DNA of 64,000 nt from Streptomyces hawaiiensis (GTDB lineage Bacteria; Actinomycetota; Actinomycetes; Streptomycetales; Streptomycetaceae), in assembly GCF_004803895.1 (NCBI RefSeq), contig NZ_CP021978.1, forward strand, positions 6,758,001-6,822,000, written 5' to 3'. Under the pieces are notes generated by a model. The model was not told where the DNA came from. It did no database searches and saw only the letters and a list, made by a program, of their open reading frames with translations. Positions within the stretch are counted from its first letter, which is position 1. Each line of letters begins with the position of its first letter. Below are positions 41,762-49,615 of the stretch, one piece after another. Both the position numbers and the translations under genes were made by a program.

Positions 41762-42169
41762 ATGGCGTACGACGTCGAGAAGCCGGACGAGAAGTGGCGC
41801 GCGGAGCTGTCCCCGGGCGAGTACGCCGTTCTGCGGCAGGCCGCCACCGAGCCCGCCTTCACCGGTGAGTACACCGACACCAAGACCCGGGGCGTCTACT
41901 CCTGCCGCGCCTGCGGCGCGGACCTGTTCACCTCCGACACGAAGTTCGAGTCCCACTGCGGCTGGCCGTCCTTCTTCGACCCCAAGGACACCGACGCGGT
42001 GGAGCTGATCGAGGACCGGTCGCACGGCATGGCGCGGACCGAGGTGCGGTGCGCCCGGTGCGGCTCGCACCTCGGGCACGTGTTCGCGGGCGAGGGGTAT
42101 CCGACGCCCACGGACCAGCGGTACTGCATCAACTCGATCGCGCTGCGGCTGGCTCCCGAGGAGGGCTGA
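41762..42169 (+). CDS. msrB: Peptide-methionine (R)-S-oxide reductase
   Basis: 135 aa. It reduces methionine-R-sulfoxide in proteins. Two structural zinc CxxC pairs (SCRACGADLF and RCARCGSHLGHVF), the GWPSFFDP substrate loop and the catalytic Cys in QRYCINSIAL are all present. Probably co-transcribed with murC. Confidence 0.95.
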   Translation: MAYDVEKPDEKWRAELSPGEYAVLRQAATEPAFTGEYTDTKTRGVYSCRACGADLFTSDTKFESHCGWPSFFDPKDTDAVELIEDRSHGMARTEVRCARCGSHLGHVFAGEGYPTPTDQRYCINSIALRLAPEEG

Positions 42170-42177
42170 GGCGGCGC

Positions 42178-45087
42178 TCAGCGGATCGGGCACTCCTTCC
42201 GCGTGAGGGGCTCGGTGTTCCCCGCGGTGCGGCTGCACACGACCCGGGGCTCGGAGGTGCCGTCGCCGGTGCGGCGGACCTCCTTGAGGACGATGCTGTG
42301 CCCGGTGCGGTCCCCGTACAGCGGGGCGCGGGTGAAGTCGATGGTGCCGGTGGCCATCCCCTCGATCTTGACGTTGCGCAGGTTCACCCAGGTCGAGGCG
42401 CGGCTCTGGGGCCGGTCGTCGCGGGTGGCCGCCCAGAACAGGGCGTGGGTCGCGTCGTGGGACAGGGCGGTCTGGCCGCTGGCCAGGGCGGGGCTGTCGG
42501 GGCGCAGGCGGTCGCCCCGCAGGCCCGGCAGGTGCTTGGCGGCGTCCAGGTAGAAGGACGTCCTGTCGGCGGCCGTCAGTTCGGCCAGGGCCGCGTGGTA
42601 GAGGGTCACCTCCGGGGCGACGGACTGGCCGCCGTCGGTGAAATCCGCCTTGGACAGGTCGTCGCCGGTGAAGACGGCCAGGGGCTTCCCGGCGCAGCCC
42701 GGCTGGGTGCCCAGCTGGGTCATCAGGGGATCGATGTCCTCCACCCGGCCCGCGAAGTAGATCACCGACGGGACCTCGCCGACCCGGCAGATCTCCTGCG
42801 CGTGCGAGCGCAGTTCCGGCTTGCCGCCGCTGAGGGTGTAGCGGCGCTGCTCCAGCGGCGTGAAGCCCTGCCGCCGCAGCATCCCCTGGCCGTAGCGTGC
42901 CTGTTCGTCGGTGTACAGGTCGTCCGTTCTCGCCGTGTCGCGGGCGAGGACGAGGGCGTACTGCCGTCGGCCCGGTGTGCGCAGCTGGGCGGCTATCAGG
43001 CCGAGCTGGCGGGTCTGCCACTCGTCCGTGGCGGCCAGGCTGAACCAGTTGGCGAACTCACGGGGCAGATAGGTGGCGGAGTTCGTGCCGGAGACGACCG
43101 GCAGCCCGGCCTCCATCAGGGTGCGGGTCGTCGCCCGGCTCGATTTCAGGTCGCGGCCGGTGCCGACGACCCCCACCACGGTCGGGTCGTGGGCCGCGTA
43201 GGCGGCGATCGCCTCGGCCATCTCCTCCTGGTGGCCCAGGTCCACACCGCCGTTGGCGAGCAGCACACGCAGCTTCACGCTGGAGTCCTCGTTGATGACG
43301 GCCTGCGCCAGATACACGCCCGCCAGTTCCTCGGCGCCCTTCACCAGCGAGGAGCCTGCCGCGGGGTCGGCGCTGAGCGGCCCGGCGTAGACGACCGTGA
43401 CGTACTTCCCGGCGTGGTGGGCGAGGACGTCCTCGTTCCGCCGGGCGATCCCGTCCTCCAGTTCGGCCACCGTCCAGGGCGGGTCGTCGTCGGCCGTGAG
43501 GGTCTCGACCTCCTCGCCGGGCCCGGGCGTGCGCAGCCAGTCGGAGAAGCGGACGCCGTCCGTCGCTATGCCGATGCACTCGGTGCCGCCGCCGGGCGCC
43601 TCCTCCCACCGGGTGTCCCGGTTCGCGGTCAGCAACGACGCCGAGCAGTACCGGTCGTTCAGGGCGTCGGCCCGCATGACGGTGCCGGCGGTCAGCAGGG
43701 CGATCACCAGGACCAGGGTGTGCAGGGCCCACACCAGCCGGGCGAACGTCGGCCGGGCCGAGGCCCGCCGGTGGGGGCGGCCCTCCTCGACCGGGCCGAG
43801 CTGGTCGTGCGGCAGCGGGATCTTCATCACCCACGGCAGCACGGACCGCTCCCGGCTGGGCGACTGCTCGGCGCGCAGGTTGTGCGCCCACTCCCGGTAC
43901 CAGGTGAGCAGCCGGTCGCCGAACTTCGGCGGCACCGCGTCCGGCACGGGTGCCGTCAGCACGACGCTGCGCTCCAGACGCGGCACGTCCTGCGCGCCTA
44001 CGGCCGCGACCACGAGCAGCGGGTCGAGCTCGCTGCGCCGGCTGCGGACGTCGCTGATCGCGCGGATCAGCTCGATGCCGCCGTTGCGGTCGTCCGCGTG
44101 CGGCAGGAACAGCACCGGCGGGCGCGGCCGTTTGAAGCCGCGCAGATCCCAGCTCCAGCGGCGGTGGTTGTCCCGCAAATCCTCCCGCAGCGCCAGCACG
44201 CACAGCTGGAGGTGGAAGTCGCCGCCCGCCCTGAGTGCCTCGGCCACGCCGTACGCCCGGGCCGCGATCGCCTTCCAGGACCTGACCGGCCGCAGCAGCG
44301 AGACCTCGGTGGGCTGGTCCTGGTCCGCCGCCCTGAGGAAGGTCGTCGTCATGAACCAGCGGCTCTCCCGCCGCAGCCAGAGGAAGATCGGCGCCCGCCC
44401 GGGCAGGACGTAGTTCAGCACGGTCAGCAGCAGCAGGAAGACGAGACCGGCCGACACGGCCACGTACCAGTCGCTGCGCGCCAGGAGCGCGGCGAGCACG
44501 GTGATCAGGCTCGCCGGGAGGATGTGCGCCATGTCGAACAGCGGCAGGCCCGAGCGCCAGCGGGCGGTGTTCTTCGGTCTCCAGCGCTGCTCGGCCAGCT
44601 GGTTCAGCAGCAGCTGCCGCTGGTGCTCACCGGCCTCGGCACTGCCCTGGGCGGGTGCCGGCCAGGTGTCGCCCAGTGCGGTGACCGCGTCGTCGATGGC
44701 GTGCACGAGCCGCAGCCGCGGGAAGGCGTAACGCCGGTAGACCGCCTTCGGGCCGCCCCACTTCTTCGGGTCGCTCAGCGCCCGCACCATGGCCGCGGCC
44801 CGGCGCACCTCCGTGGCTCCCTCATAGGCGTCGTCCTGGGCCATCGCGCAGCGTGTGCGGTGCGCTCCCTGCCCCGCGTGCAGCTGCCGGACCAGCCCGG
44901 CGACCGCGGCGTCGTCCTCGCCCTGCTCCGCGTGCACGACGAACACCGGCATCGGCGGCTCGGTGCTCGTACGGAAGTCCTGGATGAGGACTTCCAGCTG
45001 GTTCTGGAGGTGGACCCCGGCGCCGGTGTCCGGCGTGCCGTCGTGTCCCCCGGGGCAGTTCGGCGGCATGCGATCGGCGCTCACCAT
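42178..45087 (-). CDS. Large membrane protein with C-terminal type-1 periplasmic-binding domain
   Basis: 969 aa. The N-terminal cytoplasmic part (about 1-190) begins like a P-loop fold (PMPVFVVHAEQGEDDAA) but has no Walker A. Two helices follow (about 198-245, then VLPGRAPIF), then a second soluble part with PPVLFLPHADDRN and VLTAPVP, a third helix (about 470-495, LVWALHTLVLVIALLTAG), and an outside domain of about 470 residues resembling LivJ/LivK-type binding proteins (VVGVVGTGRDLKSSRATTRT, SGTNSATYLPREFANWF, YALVLARDTARTDDLY, HDATHALFWA). It looks like a transmembrane sensor rather than a transporter part. ATG 45085-45087; a TTG two codons earlier is less likely. Similar proteins occur in Streptomyces (memory); function unknown. 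Confidence 0.75.
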   Translation of the reverse strand: MVSADRMPPNCPGGHDGTPDTGAGVHLQNQLEVLIQDFRTSTEPPMPVFVVHAEQGEDDAAVAGLVRQLHAGQGAHRTRCAMAQDDAYEGATEVRRAAAMVRALSDPKKWGGPKAVYRRYAFPRLRLVHAIDDAVTALGDTWPAPAQGSAEAGEHQRQLLLNQLAEQRWRPKNTARWRSGLPLFDMAHILPASLITVLAALLARSDWYVAVSAGLVFLLLLTVLNYVLPGRAPIFLWLRRESRWFMTTTFLRAADQDQPTEVSLLRPVRSWKAIAARAYGVAEALRAGGDFHLQLCVLALREDLRDNHRRWSWDLRGFKRPRPPVLFLPHADDRNGGIELIRAISDVRSRRSELDPLLVVAAVGAQDVPRLERSVVLTAPVPDAVPPKFGDRLLTWYREWAHNLRAEQSPSRERSVLPWVMKIPLPHDQLGPVEEGRPHRRASARPTFARLVWALHTLVLVIALLTAGTVMRADALNDRYCSASLLTANRDTRWEEAPGGGTECIGIATDGVRFSDWLRTPGPGEEVETLTADDDPPWTVAELEDGIARRNEDVLAHHAGKYVTVVYAGPLSADPAAGSSLVKGAEELAGVYLAQAVINEDSSVKLRVLLANGGVDLGHQEEMAEAIAAYAAHDPTVVGVVGTGRDLKSSRATTRTLMEAGLPVVSGTNSATYLPREFANWFSLAATDEWQTRQLGLIAAQLRTPGRRQYALVLARDTARTDDLYTDEQARYGQGMLRRQGFTPLEQRRYTLSGGKPELRSHAQEICRVGEVPSVIYFAGRVEDIDPLMTQLGTQPGCAGKPLAVFTGDDLSKADFTDGGQSVAPEVTLYHAALAELTAADRTSFYLDAAKHLPGLRGDRLRPDSPALASGQTALSHDATHALFWAATRDDRPQSRASTWVNLRNVKIEGMATGTIDFTRAPLYGDRTGHSIVLKEVRRTGDGTSEPRVVCSRTAGNTEPLTRKECPIR

Positions 45088-45215
45088 GGGCAACCCCCGT
45101 TCACCTTCGGTGACTTACGAGGTTAGCCGGTGCGGATGTTGTGGGAGAGGGGGACGGGCGAACTCCTGTTTCATCCCGGGTCATTGACGCCACCCGCCCG
45201 GATTACCACACTGGT

Positions 45216-45231
45216 TTGACTACGTAGTCAA
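45216..45231. promoter_or_regulatory. LacI-type palindromic operator, site 1
   Basis: TTGACTACGTAGTCAA is a perfect 16-bp palindrome with a central CG, the usual LacI/GalR operator shape. It lies 77 bp upstream of the lacI-type gene. Confidence 0.7.
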
Positions 45232-45262
45232 GAAGGCGCCCGTCTCGCACTGGGATCAGGGT

Positions 45263-45274
45263 GACCACGTAGTC
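45263..45274. promoter_or_regulatory. LacI-type palindromic operator, site 2
   Basis: GACCACGTAGTC matches the core of site 1 at 11 of 12 positions. The two centres are about 45 bp apart, so two dimers could bind together upstream of the lacI-type gene and its ABC/GH42 operon. Confidence 0.6.
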
Positions 45275-45307
45275 CCTCGTGTCGGCCGCCACCCCCTGGG
45301 GGACTTC

Positions 45308-46366
45308 ATGACGACGACCGGAGCCGCCGGTGGGCGACGCCGCCGCGGACCCGGCATGACGGAGGTCGCCCGGGCCGCCGGGGTCTCGCAGAAGACCGTG
45401 TCGCGGGTCGTCAACGGCGAACCGCACGTCAGCCCCGAGGTGCGCGACCGGGTGCTGAAGGCCGTCCGTGACCTGGACTACCGGCCCAACACCGCGGCAC
45501 GGGCCCTGCTGCTCGGCCGCTACCGGCGCATCGGCGTGGTCTCGCTGGGCAGTTCGCTCTACGGCCCCTCCACCCTGCTCATCGCCCTGGAGCGGGCGAT
45601 GCGGCGGGCCGGCTACTCCGTGGCCCTGGCCAGCACCCTGGAGGGACAGCGGGTGTCGGTCGCCGTGGACGCGCTGCTGGGGCAGGGCGTGGACGGGATC
45701 GTGCTGTCCGAGCCGATCGACGACGGCACCCCGCTGCGGCTGACCGCAAAGGTGCCCGTGGTCAGCCTCGGGGAGGGCGCCGAACTGGCGCCGGGTGCCG
45801 GGGCCGTGGTCGGCGCCGACGGGGTCGCGGCGGCCCGGCTCGCCACCGAGCACCTGCTGTCCCTCGGCCACCGCACCGTCTGGCACATACCCGGCCCGCA
45901 GGACTGGTGGGCTGCCCGCGACCGGCTGCGCGGCTGGCGCGAGGCCCTCGCCGCCGCCGGGGCGCCCGAGCCGCCGCTGCCGTCGCCGGGCGACTGGAGC
46001 CCGGCCTCCGGGTACGCCGCCGGACGGCAGCTCGCCCGGCTCCGCGATGTCACGGCCGTGTTCGCCGCCAACGACGACATGGCCATCGGCGCCCTGCACG
46101 CGTTCGCCGACGCGGGCCGTGCCGTCCCCGGTGACGTGAGCGTCGTCGGCTACGACGACATCCCCGCCGCCGCCCACCTCTGCCCGCCGCTGACCACCGT
46201 CCGGCAGAACTTCGCCGCCGTCGCCGACCGCGCCGTCGACGTGCTGATCGCCCTGATCGAGGGCCGCCCCGCACCGGCCGGACCGGCCGACCGGGCGGTC
46301 GAGCTGACCGTACGGGCCTCGACCGCGCCGGTACGCGAACCGGACACCGCGCCCTCCCGCCCGTAG
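45308..46366 (+). CDS. LacI-family transcriptional repressor
   Basis: 352 aa. N-terminal LacI helix-turn-helix with MTEVARAAGVSQKTVSRVVN and hinge helix NTAARALLLGRYRRIGVVSL, then a periplasmic-binding-like ligand domain (ANDDMAIGALHAF, VSVVGYDDIPAAAHLCPPLTTVRQ). It probably represses itself and the downstream importer/GH42 genes until a galactoside binds. Start ATG has GGGGGA 4 bp upstream. Confidence 0.92.
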   Translation: MTTTGAAGGRRRRGPGMTEVARAAGVSQKTVSRVVNGEPHVSPEVRDRVLKAVRDLDYRPNTAARALLLGRYRRIGVVSLGSSLYGPSTLLIALERAMRRAGYSVALASTLEGQRVSVAVDALLGQGVDGIVLSEPIDDGTPLRLTAKVPVVSLGEGAELAPGAGAVVGADGVAAARLATEHLLSLGHRTVWHIPGPQDWWAARDRLRGWREALAAAGAPEPPLPSPGDWSPASGYAAGRQLARLRDVTAVFAANDDMAIGALHAFADAGRAVPGDVSVVGYDDIPAAAHLCPPLTTVRQNFAAVADRAVDVLIALIEGRPAPAGPADRAVELTVRASTAPVREPDTAPSRP

Positions 46367-46387
46367 CCGCCCCACGTGAGGAGTCAC

Positions 46388-47740
46388 GTGTCGTACCTCC
46401 CGGCAGCACCACCCCCTCCGCCCCGCCGCGCCCTGCTGCGCGGTGCCCTCGGCCTCGGCACGGCCGCCGCCCTGACCGCCTGCGGCGGCGGCAGCACCAC
46501 GCCCCGCACCTCCGGCGACGTCACCCTCGGCCTGTGGACCCACGACCCGGGCTACGAGGCGTTCTTCGACAAGGGCATCCCGGAGGCCGACCGCGCCGGC
46601 GACTTCCGCTACCACCTGAAGGTCACCCGCGCCGGCGCCCCGGACGTCGTCACCAAACTGCTCGCCCAGGCCGTCGCCGGACGCGGCACACCCGACCTGG
46701 TCGGATTCGAGATCGGCAGCTTCCCGCGCATGCTGCGCGGCGACATCGCCGAGCGGCTGCTGCACGACTTCACACCCGACATCGAGGCCGTGCCCGGGCT
46801 GAAGGAGGACCTGCTGCCGGCCCGCACCGCCCCCTTCAGCAGGGACGGCAGGGTCTACGCCTTCGACTCGGACACCCCGATGGTCGTGTACTTCCACCGC
46901 CAAGACCTCTTCGAGAAGTACGGCCTCGCCCCGTCCATGGCGACCTGGGAGGAGTTCGCCGAGGCCGGTGCGCGGGTGCACCGGGACCACGAGGCCTCGA
47001 TGTGCGTCGTCTCCACGGTGGGCAGCGACCCGGGCCAGGTCGTGCAGTCCTTCCAGATGCTGCTCTACCAGCGCGGCGGCGCCTTCTTCGACGCCGACGG
47101 GACGCTGGTCCTGGACTCGCCTGAGGCCGAGGAGGTGCTGCGGTTCCTGTGCCGGGGGCTGCGCAGCGGCTTCGTCGTCGAGGTCTCCGACTATTACGGG
47201 GCCGGCATGCAGACCGCGCTGAAGCGGGGCCGGGTCATCGGGCTGCCCATGGCCATCTGGTACAAGAACTACGGCCTGGTGACCAATGTGCCCGAGCAGA
47301 AGGGCACGTGGCGGGTACGGGCGCTGCCGCGGTTCGCGAAGGGCGGCGGGGTGACCGCCGCGCTCGGCGGCACCGGTTTCGGCGTCGTGGAGGGCAAGGC
47401 CAACACCCGGGCGGCGACGGAGTTCCTCTTCAGGACCTGGCTCACGCACGAGGGGCAGGTCCGCCGGTTCACCGAGACCGGATATCTGCCCACACGGCGG
47501 TCGGTGTACGAGGATCCCCGGCTGGGTGCCTACCAGGACGAGTTCTGCGGCGGGCAGCGGCTGTTCGGGCTGTATCGCGCGCTGCTGCCGGATGTGCCGC
47601 CGTTTCACCAGAGCCCCGACCAGTCGATTCTCTACGACGTCCTGGGCGGGAACCTCTTGCGCGCCTATCACGGTGACCTGTCGCCACGTCAGGCCTTGAA
47701 GCAGACGGCGGCGGATTTTCGTGACCAGGCCGGTCGGTAA
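46388..47740 (+). CDS. Extracellular sugar-binding lipoprotein of ABC importer
   Basis: 450 aa family-1 solute-binding protein. Signal peptide RRALLRGALGLGTAAALTAC with a double Arg and lipobox LTAC, so it is probably exported by Tat or Sec and lipid-anchored. The mature part shows typical VTLGLWTHDPGYEAFFDKG and AFKRGRVIG-like ALKRGRVIGLPMAIWYKN. GTG 46388 is chosen for AGGAG upstream and the compact signal peptide. It follows the lacI-type gene by 21 bp. Confidence 0.9.
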   Translation: MSYLPAAPPPPPRRALLRGALGLGTAAALTACGGGSTTPRTSGDVTLGLWTHDPGYEAFFDKGIPEADRAGDFRYHLKVTRAGAPDVVTKLLAQAVAGRGTPDLVGFEIGSFPRMLRGDIAERLLHDFTPDIEAVPGLKEDLLPARTAPFSRDGRVYAFDSDTPMVVYFHRQDLFEKYGLAPSMATWEEFAEAGARVHRDHEASMCVVSTVGSDPGQVVQSFQMLLYQRGGAFFDADGTLVLDSPEAEEVLRFLCRGLRSGFVVEVSDYYGAGMQTALKRGRVIGLPMAIWYKNYGLVTNVPEQKGTWRVRALPRFAKGGGVTAALGGTGFGVVEGKANTRAATEFLFRTWLTHEGQVRRFTETGYLPTRRSVYEDPRLGAYQDEFCGGQRLFGLYRALLPDVPPFHQSPDQSILYDVLGGNLLRAYHGDLSPRQALKQTAADFRDQAGR

Positions 47741-47754
47741 TTCGTCTGCGGACC

Positions 47755-47791
47755 GTTGTGGCTTGTCGCGCAGTTCCCCGCGCCCCTTGAG
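47755..47791. repeat. Streptomyces intergenic repeat between binding protein and permease
   Basis: The core CGCGCAGTTCCCCGCGCCCC (47768-47787) with flanking TGGCTTGT recurs, from memory, in many Streptomyces intergenic regions. It can form a short hairpin (CGCG...CGCG). It lies in the 89-bp gap within the ABC operon and could attenuate or stabilise the transcript so that the binding protein is made in excess. Confidence 0.55.
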
Positions 47792-47829
47792 GCCCGCTGT
47801 CGATCTCGGCGTGTGAGGAGTAATCCACT

Positions 47830-48771
47830 ATGACCACCACCGTTGCCGGGCCGCCCGGCGCTGCCCCCGCGCGCAGCGCCCCGAAAGGGGAGGAGCGACG
47901 CCCCCGCCGGCCCTGGGCGCCCTACCTCTTCGTCTCGCCCTTCTACCTGCTCTACGTCCTGTTCATGCTGGTCCCCGTCGGTGTCTCGCTGTGGCTGAGC
48001 CTGACCGAGTGGGTCGGGCTCGGGCCCCCGCACTGGGTGGGGCTGCGCAACTACCGGCTGCTCGCCACCGACATCAGCTTCCACCGGGCCCTCGGCAACA
48101 CCGCCGTGTTCGTGCTGGTCGCCCTCTGCCTGGTCGTCCCGCTCGCCCTGCTGATCGCCCAGGCGCTCAACACCCGGGGGCTGCGCGTGCGCGACCTGTG
48201 GCGGACCGCCTACTTCGTACCGATCGTGGTCTCCCCGATCCTGGTCGCACTCATCTTCGGCCTGGTCTTCGACCGGCAGTTCGGGCTGGCGAACGCGCTG
48301 CTGCGCGCCCTGTTCGGCACCGGCGGTGCCGACTGGCTCGGCGATCCGGACCTGGCCAGGGTGAGTATCGCCCTGGTCATGCTGTGGCGCTGGACCGGCT
48401 ACCTCACCGTCTTCTTCCTCGCCGGGCTGCAGAACGTGCCCCGGGAGCTGTACGAGGCCGCCGCACTCGACGGGGCCGGGCGGCTGCGCACCTTCACCAC
48501 CGTCACCCTGCCGGCGCTGAAGCCCGTGACGGCGTTCGTCGTCGTCACCTCCTTCATCGGAGCGGCCCAGATCTTCGAGGAGCCGTATCTGCTGACCGGC
48601 GGCGGACCGGCCGAGTCCACCCTGTCGGTGACCATGTTCATCTACCGGGCCGCCTTCCAGCGCCAGCAGTTCGGCTACGCCGCGGCCGCCGCCGTCGTGC
48701 TGTTCGTCCTCGTCTTCGGCCTCAGCCGGCTCTTCAACCGTCTCCTCGGCATCGGAAGGGCCACCTCATGA
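47830..48771 (+). CDS. Sugar ABC permease, MalF-type
   Basis: 313 aa. Basic Pro-rich N-terminus, six helices, and the EAA loop GLQNVPRELYEAAALDGAGR. The stop overlaps the ATG of the second permease. AGGAG lies 9 bp before the ATG. Partner of the lipoprotein at 46388; the ATPase is presumably encoded elsewhere (MsiK-type). Confidence 0.93.
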   Translation: MTTTVAGPPGAAPARSAPKGEERRPRRPWAPYLFVSPFYLLYVLFMLVPVGVSLWLSLTEWVGLGPPHWVGLRNYRLLATDISFHRALGNTAVFVLVALCLVVPLALLIAQALNTRGLRVRDLWRTAYFVPIVVSPILVALIFGLVFDRQFGLANALLRALFGTGGADWLGDPDLARVSIALVMLWRWTGYLTVFFLAGLQNVPRELYEAAALDGAGRLRTFTTVTLPALKPVTAFVVVTSFIGAAQIFEEPYLLTGGGPAESTLSVTMFIYRAAFQRQQFGYAAAAAVVLFVLVFGLSRLFNRLLGIGRATS

Positions 48772-49586
48772 CACGCGCCCGGCTGCCGCTCTACGCCTTC
48801 CTGGTCCTGCTGTTCGTGGGCTTCCTCGCCCCGCTGGTGTGGGCGCTGAGCGGCTCGTTCAAACCGCGCGGCGACATCTTCGGCTACCCCCCGAAACTCC
48901 TCCCGGACCCCTTCACCCTGGACAACTACCGCACCCTGCTCACCGAGCAGCCCTTCGCCCGCTGGTTCCTGATGAGCACGGTCGTCGCCGCCGTCGCCAC
49001 GGTCGTGTCCGTCTTCGTGTGCGCGCTCGCCGGCTACGCCTTCGCCAAGTTCCGCTTCGCGGGGAAGCGGCTGCTGTTCAACGTCATGTTCAGCTCGCTG
49101 TCGATACCGTTCGCGGTGATCCTCGTGCCGCTGTTCGTGATCCTGGTGAAGACCGGGCTCGGCAGCCCCTGGTTCGCGCTGATCGTGCCGTGGGTGGCGC
49201 CCGCGTTCGGGATCTTCATGATGCAGCAGTACATCGTGCAGTCCATCCCGGACTCGGTGCTGGAGGCCGCCCGGATCGACGGCGCGAGCGAGTTCGGCAT
49301 CTTCCGGACCATCGTGCTGCCCCTGCTGCGGCCCGCGCTGGGCGCGCTCGGCGTCTGGCAGTTCCTGCAGAGCTACAACAGCTTCCTGTGGCCGCTGGTG
49401 CTGGTGTCCGACAGCTCCCAGTACACCCTGCCGCTGGGCCTGCAGACCCTGTTCGTGTCGGAGCAGCGGCAGTACGACCTCGTGCTCGCCGGAGCGGTCC
49501 TCGCCGTCCTGCCCGCCGTGGCCCTCTTCGTGCTGCTGCGCAAGCAGCTCCTCGAAGGCCTGTCCACGGGCGCGGTCAAGGGCTGA
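48768..49586 (+). CDS. Sugar ABC permease, MalG-type
   Basis: 272 aa, six helices. EAA-loop run SIPDSVLEAARIDGASEFGI. ATG 48768 overlaps the upstream stop by 4 bp, which rules out the longer frame upstream. Followed after 29 bp by the GH42 gene. Confidence 0.93.
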   Translation: MTRARLPLYAFLVLLFVGFLAPLVWALSGSFKPRGDIFGYPPKLLPDPFTLDNYRTLLTEQPFARWFLMSTVVAAVATVVSVFVCALAGYAFAKFRFAGKRLLFNVMFSSLSIPFAVILVPLFVILVKTGLGSPWFALIVPWVAPAFGIFMMQQYIVQSIPDSVLEAARIDGASEFGIFRTIVLPLLRPALGALGVWQFLQSYNSFLWPLVLVSDSSQYTLPLGLQTLFVSEQRQYDLVLAGAVLAVLPAVALFVLLRKQLLEGLSTGAVKG

Positions 49587-49615
49587 CGTCCTGTCAATTC
49601 ACTGGGAGGAAAAGC

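Noticed and set aside
42049..45126. Plus-strand open frame of over 1000 codons opposite the large membrane protein
   Set aside because: It is the antisense shadow of the 42178-45087 gene: composition is Arg/Gly/Ala/Val-rich with no domain, no ribosome site, and it also overlaps msrB in another frame.
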